A stretch of DNA of 64,000 nt, taken from the NCBI GenBank assembly GCA_036583965.1, contig JAZBQD010000013.1, positions 6,054,144 to 6,118,143 on the forward strand. The letters run 5' to 3'. Each line of letters starts with the position of its first letter. Position 1 is the first letter of the stretch. Of this stretch, positions 1 to 12,824 are shown in pieces. The notes below the pieces were generated by a model. That model worked only from the letters and a program-made list of their open reading frames with translations, was not told the origin of the DNA and searched no databases. A program made the translations under genes and the position numbers. The DNA is from Prunella strophiata. Taxonomy: Eukaryota > Chordata > Aves > Passeriformes > Prunellidae.

Positions 1-284
1 TTTCCATCTGTACAGATGTTCTTTATGCCACAACTGGAAGGCAGGCAAGGTACCCTGGCAGCTCATGCAAATGAACCACTCACCTCTGCCCTATTTACAA
101 TCAGATTATAAAAAATAAATAGAGGTAATGTTCTCCTTTCTTCCACACATCTTCAAAACTGCACTCCCATTCCACTTCTTTTGCTTTCACTAAGGCATTA
201 GTGTTTGTTTCTCTAACACATTAAATGAAAAACTGAGCATAAAGAAAGCAAAGGCATGATGTGAATCCACCCATCATTACTTAC

Positions 285-1781
285 TTCTCCTGTGATTGGA
301 TTGGTTCCATATTTCTTTATCCAAGGTACAATGCTCCTGAAAAGAGAAGGGATAAATAATTCATGACAAGCACCATCAGAAACTTCTGCTAATGACCATG
401 ACTGTTTTTGCCAACTTGCTAGGACTAAATGATGATTACATAGCTGTAACCAGTTCAACAACACAAAAATAAAGCTAAGTACAGACAGGAACTTACAGGA
501 TGTCAAAGACTGTCCCATCTGGTGTGCAAACTGGGTATTCAAATGGCTGCAGAGACAAACTGGAAAAAGAGAACACAACCTTGTTAGCAAAACCAGCTGG
601 AAATCACAATGTGACTGGCAATCACACCCAGCATCCCCTGTTAGGGATGCTCCCATAATCCTGGCAGCTCTTAGCTCACAGGTATGGAAGGCAACTTCCT
701 GAAGTACCCAATTTACAAGGATTTCTAAGCCACTTCTACCAACTCTCCTCCTTCACTCCTGCACTTCAAGCAGTAAACTCTAAACAGAAAAAAATAGCAG
801 AAATATCCTTCAATCTACCTCAATCTCTATCTTAGCAAGATGAGTGACTGACCAAGCACATTCTGGGCAGGGACTAAGCCTTGATTTGAGCCTTGAGGAC
901 ACAGATTTGAAAGACTGGGATGTACACAGTAATTGTTCTGCATCATTTCATCACTTGTGTATCATCTCAGCCATCAGCTACAACCTCTGCAGACACTGAT
1001 CACGGGTCATGCAGACTCTGTTTCAGTTCTTATTCAACTTTTTCTTGCCACACTACTGCCACAGTAGGCACAAGGCAATGAAAGTAACTGCCTCAGAAGA
1101 ACATGGTTTTAGTTCAGTGTCAACAGCCTGATGTGTCATTAAATAATGATAATGTAAATTTGTTATCTTACCTGCAGTGATCAAATGATAAACGTCTAAA
1201 ATTGGTTCGTGGAAGGTCTGTTTATGGAAAAAAAACCCCACACAACAGATGTTAATAAATAGATGTCATTCTAGGTAACAAAGAAACATTTGAAAGTTAC
1301 ATATTGCTACACAACCTGTGGCAAGTTACTGATGACAAGGAAAAACACCCCAAAGCTTGCGAAACTGTAACTAAAATTTCCGAACTGAAATTACACTGCC
1401 GGAAAAAGAGCAAAGCAGAGCTCTGCCAATGTGACCATTAACGCTGCGGCTCTGCCCCAGCAGCGGGCACAGTCCCGCTCCTCGGGCCATTCCCGAGCGG
1501 CACCGCGGGCTCGGCCCGGGGCTCGGAGCTCGGCACCGCCGCCCTGAGGGATCTGAGGGGGGTCTGAGAGGGATCTGAGGGGGATCTGAGGAGGGCCCGT
1601 CCCCCCTTACCCGCTTTCTTGCCGCCGTAGAACTGCGTGTACTCGGCGCACGTGATGTACCTGCGAGACAGAGGGGTCACTGAGGCACGGCACAGACACG
1701 GCCCCGCACAGCCCGGCCCCCCGCGCTCTGCCCCGCGCCCCCCGCTCACATCTTGTCCTTCTGGTGCTGCCGCTTGCCCAT
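285..1781 (-). CDS. PPIL2: PPIL2 (cyclophilin-like U-box E3 ubiquitin ligase), 5' part only
   Basis: PPIL2 is a nuclear, spliceosome-associated protein with an N-terminal U-box (E3 ubiquitin ligase) and a C-terminal cyclophilin domain. Five coding exons are visible on the minus strand: 1750-1781, 1611-1660, 1172-1217, 497-559 and 285-336. All have GT/AG borders and joining phases, giving 81 codons. Exon 1 reads MGKRQHQKDKM and exon 2 continues YITCAEYTQFYGGKK, the hallmark N-terminus of this family. Exons 3-5 give DLPRTNFRR, QPFEYPVCTPDG and IVPWIKKYGTNPITGE, the start of the U-box. The ATG at 1781 is the first in a CpG island and matches the family start. The remaining U-box and the whole cyclophilin domain lie beyond the left edge, so nothing can be said about their integrity. 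HIRA lies directly upstream on the same strand. Confidence 0.95.
1540..1600. repeat. G-rich short tandem repeat in PPIL2 intron 2
   Basis: About four imperfect copies of an 11-16 base unit with core GGGATCTGAGG (one copy has GGTCTGAG) lie just inside the 5' splice site of PPIL2 exon 2 (donor at 1610-1609). On the transcribed strand the unit is C-rich. Probably a small minisatellite formed in the CpG island. Confidence 0.7.
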
Positions 1782-1960
1782 GGCGGCGGCTCGGCCCGCG
1801 CTGCGCCTCAGGCCCGCCCGCGCCTTCCGCCGGGTGCGCCGCGGAACGGCCGCGGCGCGGAAACAGCGGCGGCGGCAGGCGCGTTCCGGGCCCGCGGAAC
1901 AGGCCGGGAGGGCCGCGGATGTTCGGCCTCCAGGAGGGCGGTGAGGCCTCAGAGCTGCCC
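1782..1960 (-). promoter_or_regulatory. CpG-island promoter of PPIL2
   Basis: A GC-rich, CpG-dense block runs from about 1440 to 1960, abruptly different from the AT-rich flanks, and covers PPIL2 exons 1-2 and the sequence upstream of its ATG. No TATA box is obvious. ETS-like GGAA/TTCC cores with CpG lie around 1828 and 1886. The transcription start is not determinable from sequence alone. No convincing plus-strand gene starts here; the open frames on the plus strand look like GC-driven chance. Confidence 0.7.
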
Positions 1961-3261
1961 TCCAGCGCTTCCGCTTCACTAAAACACGTTTCCTTGCCTG
2001 GAAATTAAAAGTTTTGTGTTCCTGGTCTGTTGGGCAAGTGACAGAATCTCCCCAGGAAAAAATGGGTAGAAAAACCTGCTTGGTGTCTTAATATGGATAC
2101 AGCTCTTCACAAAAATGTATTTCAGCAGTCTCTTCAAAGACTTAACGACAAAGAATTTACTGTCCCTTAGCACTGGTATGACCAAGGCTGAACAGAGGAT
2201 GGTCAGAGCCCGGATCCCTTGCCTTTAGCAGGAGGAAACAGCCAGCTGTCCTGGAGCTTTCACTTCGCAAACACCTCCAAATCCATTCATGCTCCCTTTT
2301 TCTTTCCTTGCTAAACCATCACCCTGGCAGCTGCCCACACAGAGCCACTGGACGTGACAGCCATGGAAGAGGATAGCCAGACTCCTGCCTGCACCAGGCT
2401 CCGCTTCTCCCCAGAAGAAGGTGTTCAGCTCCTGCTTCAATCCCATCAGCTGGTTCTTGGCTGCATCCGTGAGCACAAGGTGAGCACAACCTGCTCTGCT
2501 TGCAGGGGGTTATACTAAATGATTTCTGAAAGTCCATGGTTCTATGTTGTTATGGATCTCCTTTGAGGAACAGAATAGTTGTTCCCACCACTGTAGTCTA
2601 ATTGGCAACAGCACATGAATGATTTACAACATTACAGCTGGTTCTCACTATCAGACTCTGGCCACAGCAGCACAGCTACTCCTTGCCCTGGCTGAGGGGG
2701 AAGGATATAATTTGTTAGATGTTTAGGGGAGAAACTGCCCTTTTATAAGGGTTTAAATGCATTAAATAATTTTGATTCTCTTACTCAAAAACATTTCAAA
2801 GCAAGGCATTGAGGCACACCCAAACAGCAGGGCCTGCAAAGAACCAACACCTTCACTTGCTCCTGTCCCAGCACCAAGTACACTCTGGGAAAAGAAAACA
2901 ACCTGCTTTGTTTTCAGTGGAATTCCAAAAGCACCCCACAAGGAACAGGCCATAACTGCAGAAAGCTCCCTCCTTGCTGCAGTGCAGGCACTCTGCTCAG
3001 TGCTGAGGGAGCCTGTCTGGCTCTGTCTGAGGATGAGCATTCCCACACACAGCTCCTGCTCCCTGATGGGCTCCAGGGGCAAACGCTGTGGCTGTCCACA
3101 GACATCACCAGCACTTGGCTGATCCCCAGGAAAGATCATCCAGACAAAATTATTCATTTCCAGACACTGGAAATTACTGTGATTCAGCCTGTGTTGACAT
3201 TTTTGGAGATGCCTGTGCTCTTTGCAATAATTCAAGACCATGTTTTTGCTTTTTGTTTTTT
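1961..3261. other. Intergenic DNA between HIRA 3' end and PPIL2 promoter
   Basis: No exon with homology or good splice borders was found on either strand. The 159-codon minus-strand open frame at 2762-3241 has no recognisable domain. A stretch near 2507-2560 weakly resembles the degenerate 3' tail of a plus-orientation CR1 element (GGTT..ACTAAATGAT..GGTTCTATG), but it is too diverged to call firmly. Confidence 0.5.
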
Positions 3262-4045
3262 TTTAAACCAATGCAATGTTCTTTTATTTTGTACTTACAA
3301 AAAGAGCCACCCCATTGTATCCCTCCCCCTCCCCCCAAATGCCTTTTACAAACATTGAAAAATTAAAAACCTGATGATGACATGTTAATTTGGTAGAATT
3401 ACTTTGAAACATAGCCTTTGTAATTAAACTCCTACAAGATGACTTTGTAGTGATAGCCTGATTATTGGCCAAATAAAATTCCATATTACAAGTTAGCAAA
3501 TTCTAGTACAAAAATAGTCCATGTGTTAGAACAGCCTCTTATTATTATTATATTCACAGGAAAGAGTCTATTGGCTGCATAATACCTTAATATTTATGAA
3601 ATTTCTTTTTACGTGGCTCATTCATCTAATTTAATATAGTGTTGAGCCTCAATAAATCCTCAGGCAAAAAACCCCAAACAGGGTTAAATATGCTGTTCAG
3701 TGTACTCTGAAGTACTGTGCTTTTCACAGGACATCCAAGAAACCGCACAAACAGTTCTCAGCTAGTTTTAATATTAAATGAGATCCAGATCCAAAAGGAT
3801 CCCCCTGAAGTACATATCCATGACTTCCCATAGAAACAGAGGTCACAGCTTCAATGGTCAAGTTCCACTGGGGAAGCTGTCGAGCTCCTCCACTCATCAT
3901 TTCCAGGGATCTGCTGGGACCTCTGCGGCACAGCCCTCCTTCAGGAGTGTCCCGCTGGCCGGGCTCTCGCTCCTCTCCTGTCTCTGGTAATGCTGTTCAG
4001 CAGTTTCACTCGCACCAGGCCCCACAGGGAAAATCTGGGGACATG
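3262..4045 (-). other. HIRA: HIRA 3' UTR with polyadenylation signal
   Basis: Downstream of the HIRA stop codon the minus strand stays non-coding. The most plausible AATAAA is at 3283-3288 (plus strand TTTATT), which would place cleavage near 3262-3270 and give a UTR of about 780 bases. The end is inferred from the signal only. Confidence 0.5.
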
Positions 4046-7000
4046 CTACTTGTCTCTCAAGATGTCCAGCTGCTCTTGATACTCTGTGAAAAGCCTCTGG
4101 AAGCGGAGGTTCTGTCCAATAACAGGAAGAAGCTCTTTCAATAGTTCTCTCTTTCGTAAACCCTGCACAGAAAACACAAAAGCATCCTCAGAATCTATTA
4201 TTTGTTATCATTAACATGTTCCATGGAGCTGTCCAAGATTCATGCCCTTTTTCCTGCCTAGAGAGAGCTGTGTATTTCATGTCCTCACTCTGCTTCCATG
4301 ACTCCCAGAATAAAAACTGTCTTCACATTTACACACCCATGAAGCTGGAGCAGCCTCTGCAGTTCCAGACTCCAGGCTGTGTTCTGAGAGGGAAGACATC
4401 TCTGGCAATTCCCTGCTTCAAAGCTGCTGTCTCAACAATGTGGAGAGCTGAACATGCAACTCCTTCATCTGTGTAATACTCGAGACAGCACCAGAGCTGA
4501 CACTGGGGCAACAAGCATTTGCCTGTGGTTTCACATGGAATAAATCTCAGTGCCATGGGAGAAAGCCTGCTTATGTGATCAGAGCAGAGTAAGGAAAGGA
4601 TAATACCCTGTAATTTTTATGGGAAACTCTTCCTTGTCCTTCAATAAACTATTATCAGGACTTACCATAACTGTTGATTCCCACTGACTTCCAGCTGAGT
4701 AATGGACTGGACCCAGTAAATCCTTGCATAATTCTCGCAAACGATATTCAAACCCTGGAGATAGACAGAAATAAAATCACATTTGACAGTGTTTCACTAC
4801 ATATAACCACTCCAGAATGTAGCAGACAACATTCAGGAAAGAATTACAAATAACTGGAATAAAATAAAGCCCAAAACATTGATTTCTAGAAAGTTACATT
4901 ATTATTCTTACAGCAATTCTTTGGAAATATAAGATGATTTTTAGAGCTCTGAAGGGTCTTACTTAAGGTTCTCAAAACCAAACCCACTGCTAAAGATGAA
5001 TACAACGGAAGAAAAACTGAAGTCTGAAGTAATTACTCCAGCTTGTTTTAAGAGCTGCCCTGATCTCAACCTCACTCTCCCCTCCCACACAAACATACCA
5101 GCTTTTTAAAAACCAAAACACCTTTAATAAAACCACACACAGTTTCTGGGCCACCTTTATTTACCCAAAAATCAGAGGGGGGAATTCCCTCTCAAGAAAC
5201 AAAGTCTACTCAGAAGTAGCTTGCCAATCAACATATAATAGATCAAATATTTTAATGGATTAGAATTCAGTAGCTGTTGAAATAATCATAAGAATAAAAG
5301 GTCAATAATAGGATGTGCAATTTTTAAAGTTCAGCAGCTCTAGAAAATTAGTGAAGCAGCAATACATATCTGGCAAAGCACAGTTTTTGTGACATCCATC
5401 CATGACAGTAATATTTGGAGGTGCCAGAGGAACCCAGTGCATGCAGAGAGGTTCTCAGTTACTGAAGGCTTTTATAAGTACAACCATCTCTTTAACATAT
5501 GACCCAAGATGAATATTTTAATTTCAACTGGGGAAGGACAGAGAGAAGCACACACAGTTCAACAAGCTCTCTTGTTAAATAAGGTAAGGGTCAAAAGGCA
5601 AGAATTAATGAGTTTGATTTTAATTCTGCCAACACCTATTAGGTAGCGTAACACGAACAATTTCATTTCCCTCTGTGCAGAATGATTATGCAAGGTGAGG
5701 AGTAAGGCTGAATTAATACAAGGGGAACTACTAAATTATGAATGTAAACAGGCAGAGATACAACAGAGATCTTTAGAATCCAAAAAGTATAAAGTCAGTT
5801 GGTTAACCTTATTTAACATAATAGCATAGAAATAAACTATATTCAAATATAAAATAGACACAAGGAACCTTTCTTGTGTGTTTCCTTTCTCACAGAATTT
5901 AACATGTGGAACTCACCAGTACAGGCAGTTGAAATTTTAGAATGTAAAAAAAGAATAAAGTGCAAGCAATACAAGCAAATTCTCTGCAATTTTATGTGCT
6001 CAGGTACAAAGTATCAGAGACTGAACAACCCCTGCATCTCACATCAGGCAGCAATTGTCAGCTGGCTGAGGAGGGTTATGCATTTTACAAGGTGCTCCTG
6101 GTTTCCCTGAAACATCTGTAGCTGCTGCCAGACAATACCTAGGATGTGCCTGACAGACCACTGGGCTGTTTTACAATGCAATTTTCATTACTGGAGTCTG
6201 CAGATGGCACTGCTTCCCCAGACACAGTCTGTTCCCAGTCACTGTGTCCAAACAGGATTCCTGAGGACTGAGCACTGCAGAAGCAAATGCAATTTGTTTT
6301 GGTTTTAAGCAAACTCAAGTCCAGAAGCCAAGTGCTAAAAGGAGGATGTTAAGGGCAATCATACATATACATGACATGAACAGAGTGTTTCTTAGAAGCC
6401 CATCAGAGCTGCAGAGAAGCACTAGAGCCTGGCAGGTCTCACCTTCATTAACTAGGTACCGTGCATAGATAAGGAGCCAGTGGTGATATTCGTGACTGGA
6501 TTGTAACATAAGTGCTGCTGCTATCTGGTTCTCCAGGTATGCAAGTGTTGTTTCTTGTTGCACTAAATGAGGCATGGAGAACAATCTTGCAGCTTGCCTT
6601 CCTGAACTGCAAAACCAAAAAGATTAATGTGCCATAAAATCAGATACAAGTTTAAGGAACACATCTTTTTGTAGCACTAGCTATACTGCACTGAGCTTTC
6701 AGAGGCACACAAGACATATCTTGCATACAAACACATTATCATAAGAAAGCTAATTTGAAAAAAGTAACTAGTTATTAGAATTTTTTTCAGAAAGGGAGTT
6801 TTTCATTCTGTTATTGTCTCTCTCTCTCAAAAAGAGTGTTATTTGTTTATATTTCAAATGCTTTTCACAACGAATTCCCCTTCCCCTCACGAGAACAGCA
6901 ATAAAATCATACAGGACTACACAGTTTCTCTCCAGAAAAAAATTAAGCTTGGATGTGAAGGGCAGAAATTGCAAAGAAATCTGCCTGGGAAATCTAATTC

Positions 7001-10000
7001 AAATCCAAGGGAGGATGGGCTATAAAGCTACCTACAGGAATCTGCTCTGGCTCACACAATTCCTTGGTGATATTTTCACATGTTAAAAATACTCACTAGA
7101 TGACTAATATCTCAACTCTCTCAAAGACTACATTAAATAGATTCTTTGAGACCAACTGAACTAACTCAAAAATTGTAGGCCTACTCCAGAAAGCTGGTAA
7201 ACTAAAAATTAAAATGCAAAACGTAAAAAATGCAGCTTAGCTAATAAAAGTACAACAGAATTGTCCAATACCTTACCCATCCAACAAAAGGAGCCTTGAA
7301 ATGATTATATTTAGAGCATGCTTTCCTGCCCCCCAATCTCATAACATTAACATACAGACTATAAACATGCAAAGGATTAAAAAACCTCTGTATCATTTCA
7401 GAGGCACAGGCATTTCAAGAAGTAACTCAGTGATCCAGGCACGTGAGCAAAGCCCATGAGAGAAGCCAAGCCTGCTGAGGGCACGAAGGCGCGCGCGTAC
7501 TTTGAGGTGCGTCCCTGGATCACAGCCAAGGGCCCAGAACACAGCATGGCTTCTTGAGATGGCAAACTAGTCCTGAAGTCTGCACATTGTGCTAGGGAGT
7601 CCTGTTTGTCAGAAACAAGATTCCTGGAAAACAGCAAACAAGCAAAAAACAAGTCTGAGGAGTGCAAATGGCAATGTCAGCAGATCCAGCTCTGTTCTGT
7701 CTCAAAATCTGATTTGTGTTTTCACAGATAACCAAAAAAATATCACTGAAGTGGCTCAGGAATTCCAGGGACCCTGATTATTCCCACTACATGTCCAAAT
7801 TCTGCTTGTGGCATGTCCCTCCTACTTCCAAAGTTAAAAATATGAATTACATAATATAATTTACCATTAGTTTGGAAGGAAATTAACTTCCTCCTTGCCA
7901 TTTTACAATCTAGTAAGAAGCCATGACCCAGAATGATGCATGGAGTGAACACAGGTAATGACTTTCTCATTAAGAACTTGATTTTACCTTATGTCAGGTC
8001 TCCCCCCCACCAGACACACACATATTGACTCACACACTATTTTCCATAATTACAGCCATCCCTTCATATGGAAGGAGCTGACATTACAGCTGCCATTCCT
8101 ACACCTAATTAAGGATATCATCTTCACTGGCTTGAGATGCCAGGAGAAAGAGTGGCTCAAACCAATGCTAAGTTTAGATTTCAGACAGCACAGGGGTAAA
8201 ATGGTACAAATATTTAAAATACCCTTTGCTGCTTTATCATGTTTAAATTTGTATGATGACTAAACACACTGCTCTTTTATATATTTCCCAAGCTGTGGTA
8301 CAAACTAAGAAATAGCAGCAAATTCAGAATTATGGCTGAGAATCTGTCCCCTCCTCCTTACTCCCTTAATAAACAAATAAGGTATTTTTCCTTTTCCAGA
8401 GGATTCACTTTGAGTAGTTGAATAACAACAATTATTCTAAGGAGGAGTTAAAACAATAAGCCCTTTCATCCAGCAGGCTCATTACACTAATTACAACAAT
8501 TATATTAGGATTACAACAAGCTTTTTTTTCTTCTTAGGAAGACAACAAAGAACCCGTTTTGGAAAGACCCTGTAAATAATTTACCCATGGAAATTTTTCA
8601 CAGGAACTTATGCCTTTCCATGGGGAAAGCCCATCTGACCCCCAACAAGACACAGACTCTTGTGTAGCTTCTTGTGTTTAGTAATGACTCCTCCATGACT
8701 CTGAGGTAGAATGATTTCTTCCCAGTAAATCAGAACACGTCAGCTCCTCTGAGCTGCAAAAGCAGGAAATAATCCATGACTTACCATGTAGAAAGAGAAG
8801 GATTAAAGCAGTATGCCTTCCCATCAGACATGCTCATGACAGGAATTCCATGCTGAGTCAGCAAGATCTGAGAGACAGTTGCATCACTTCCTGCAAGTCA
8901 AATCAGACCAAAGTGTTTCTTTTGGAGTCTTGCCTAGGACTCATAATGGTAAAAAATGGTGTCCACCATTACTTATCAGTTACAGCAACCAACAGAAAAA
9001 GGTTCAATGTTGTTCTCAAGCACTGAAAGGAAGGTCAAGACACAAGCTAATGATGGCAAGCACCAGGCTCAGTGCAGTAGCATTAACATCAATTTTGCAA
9101 AATACATTATCAATCTTGAAGCTGCAATTTTTACAGAAAATGGGCTTCATCAGGAACATTCTCCTCACCTAGGGAAAATCTTCAGCAATTCTGCCATGTC
9201 TTTTGTAACCCAAAAAGCCTTTAGCTTTCTTTTTCCCATTAAGTTAAAATTATAAACCCCAGCATATTTAGAAAAGTGTGCTCTCTAAGAGCACAGTGTG
9301 AATGGGATAGCTGGAGTCTCATTTCCCAGCACATTCCAAGCCCAGGGCTTGTGCATGTAACTTCCAGTGATGACATTTGCAAACTGCTAATACAACTGCC
9401 TTCTAGCTAGTTTGGATTAGTACTGTATGGATTAAAGCTAAAACAGAAGCTAATGTACTCTGAGACACTGCTTTTCTGATTATTTGTGTTGTGCCAGATA
9501 TTGCAGTGATTGAAGATTTTTAAGTAATGAATCAGAAGATAATCAGTTGTTGTTCAGCACTGAGACAATAAACATGCAAATTACACAGAGAAATTGCAGA
9601 TTTACATTAAGTATTTATTTTGTGATCTTCACAACACTGAATTTCTACATTCAGAAGCAAGGCAGACTATAAGCTACAGAATCTCACACAAGTTTGCTAC
9701 TCACTGATATTGTCATCACTGTTATTTCAAGAACTTCCCTTTACTACACAATAATGAAGGGAAATTATTTGTTTAGGTTTTTCAGGTTTCACAGAATTTC
9801 AGCATATTCATAAATGGCACTAAATAGTACAGGTGGGCTCAAAGGTTGGAATCTAAAGGACTTTTTTATTACCTGAAAATATTGTTTGCAAAGACTCGTC
9901 TCTAACAATGGCTGTCTGCTTGTGAACATCCCTGAAAAAGACAAAAGGACAAGTCTGCAGTCAACAAACAACTGAAAACTCCAAAAGCTTTTAATAAATG

Positions 10001-12791
10001 CACTTCTTCACTATTCATGACAAAGTGGGGGGGTTGGGGAGTTTGTTTAGGGTTTTTTTGTTTTGACATTTTCTTCATTGCTTTGGCAAAATTATTTTGG
10101 CAAACTCAAACCCCTTATGGCAAGACAGAAGTTAATAGCAGAGAACAATTTTTATGGTTCTTCATCAGGAAACCTCATTACAACAAAGCAAACAGTGAGG
10201 ATTTCAATAACTCCTTTAGGAGCTCTGACTTGCCTGGGACATTAGACTGAATTCAACAACTGCAAATGAGTTACCAGTGTTTTTATTTTGGCATCCTGAA
10301 AATGGCTGGAGTACTTTAACTCTGAAACTCATGTGCATCATTGGTGAAGTGTGATGGAAGATGGAAGTATCCACACTTCTCTTCCCCACCCCCCATTCCA
10401 TTCCACATGCATCACAAGCACTTAAACCAGTGACTTCTAGCTGATTCTTTATCTTCATTCTAGAATGAAGTTCAGTATTCTGGACTGTCCTAGAACAGAA
10501 ACAGGATTTTGCTGAAACAGAACCAGTCCTGCCCAGTTAACCCAGCATTTTCTATTCAAAAGTGGACTTGTGCTCAGACCTGATGTGGTTTAAGCTCCTG
10601 AAGGTACCTAAGAACATGGTCTGAGCCAGCTGCTGCAGCCAAGGTGGCCCTTACCAAACAGAGAGCGTAGCAGCAGTGGTGAGAGCCATGATGCAGGAAC
10701 CTGTGCAGTGCAGGGTGGAAATGGGTGTGTTCAGGATTATAGGAGGAAGAAGGCGACGACCACAAGCTGAAAATACTGACAATGTTCGTTTCTCACAGGC
10801 CACAGTCACAATCTCACTGGAAAGAAACAAACAAATGAGAAACATTTGTGTGTTGTCAAATGCAAGTAGCATAAAAACAGGTTGAATCCTTAAGCAATCA
10901 TACAACTCAGGTAAATTCCCTGAAAAATAACTATTGCAGTTTTAAGAAAAAAATTTTGATACCAAGAGGAGAAGTCATAAACTAAACAGACCAAGGGACA
11001 TAGCTGAAAATATCAGTAAAGCTTTTGGTTATACCCAAGCTCTCCCTCAAGGCTGTACTTGTATTTAGATTTAAAATTTGCTGCTTCTTTTTCAGACCTA
11101 GACAGGGCTCAGAAATACACTTTCAGTTGAAACTCTGAAGTTGGAACTAGGCAAAGTTCAGAAAAATTAAGAGGAAAAAATAGCAAAAGACTCAGGAAAA
11201 TACTTTGACATGGCCAAATATGCCATTTCAAATTTAGTAGTTAGCACTTGAAAACCTGCCACTTATGATTTAGTCAATTTTAATGAAGAAATTTAAAGGA
11301 GAAAAGTAAAAACACAGGAAAAAGCTGTAACTGGCTAATACAAATTGTGATGTTTTAAGACTGCATAGAGTTAATTTTTGAACCAAAACCTGAGACTAAG
11401 AATGGTGCACACTTCATAAATATTACGAAAAATAACTGTAAACTGTACTTTTGTACACCTAAAAATGTCTTCTGGCCTTCAGGACCCCTTCCTCCAGAAG
11501 AGACTCTCTTACCAGCTTCCTGCTGCAGCGAGGATTCGACTGGTCAGGACTGTCTCCCATTCCTTCCCTTCTCGGTTACACTTTAACCTGCTCAGCTTTG
11601 AGCCCCCCACTGTGGTCATTTCATTCTCCACTTCAAGGTACATTGATGGATCTGAACTTATCTGAAATACAAAAAATAAAATCACTTTTGGAAGAGGGAA
11701 AAAAACTGCTCAAAAAAAGCAGTGACTACTGTTTGAGCCAAAACAATGCTGTCTTTAAGAACAGATTTAAGTATGGCATTCTCTGTTTAATGTGGGTTCA
11801 AAATATACCATGGCACTTCAAAAGAAGCAGACCTCTGAAAATCAGCCTTGTCTAAAACACAAGTAATTTCTTTGTATTTGAAGCACAAACATAAGGAAAG
11901 GCTGTGCTAGTCTGTCTCTGCTTCCTAATTATGGGCACCAGATCAAGTCTGTATGTGCCCAGTCTCCCCACAGTCTTGCAATTGGAACCAGACTACCACA
12001 GCCTGAACACACCTAAAAATTGTTTCATAAATACCTAGAACATTACTATTTGCCAGCCTGTTCAGATGCAGAGCACTCCAGAGAGCTCTCAGAAAAGCCC
12101 TGGTTTTATTCCTCAGTGGCATATTCCCAACTCCACTGCAGTAACAGTGCAGCAGCCACTCCCCCCAGAGACTCTTATCTCCACCACACACTGGCTAACC
12201 AGGGGGAGGGACTGATGAACCAGAGGTACTCACTCCCCTCTGGAGTTAAGCTGCATCAGAACTGGCCCATTTTTAGCTGATTTGCCATTTTCTTTACTCA
12301 TACAGACATATTCTTAGAAGCTAAAGTGTTACCATCTTGCTTGCTTGAACAAATACATGCATTCAAACATTAACTCATCAAAGGATGCAAATAACCTGAG
12401 GATATTTAAAAGAAAGCAGGATTTTTTTTGTTTGTTTTTAAAGTATTAAGTCTTTTCCTTATAGTCCACTTACTTGCAATGTAAACGATTTCTGTGGGAT
12501 TGGGGTTGGCAGTTTAAGTGCTAATGCTGGTGCAGAGATGCAAGCAGCATCCTTCTCAGAGGCCAGTGTAGCTGGGGACTGGAAAAAAATTGCAGAAATA
12601 GTTACATTTTTCTATTAAAAAAAATGAAAACCAAATATATTCTAACAAATAGGTTGATTTGAAAAAGAATTTTCTTAAAATTTCAAATAATGCCAATTGC
12701 AAATGTTAGTGTTGCTCCAATTAGTTATATGAATGAAAGTTTTTTTAATATAGCTTCTAAGAATCAAAGAAAAACAAAAAACTTGAAGTGG

Positions 12792-12824
<33 letters not shown>

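Noticed and set aside
2507..2560. Possible degenerate CR1 tail
   Set aside because: Only scattered identities to the CR1 3' end; not distinguishable from chance by eye.
10021..10060. G-rich stretch on the plus strand as a G-quadruplex
   Set aside because: Antisense to HIRA, irregular spacing, no position relative to a splice site or promoter that suggests a role.
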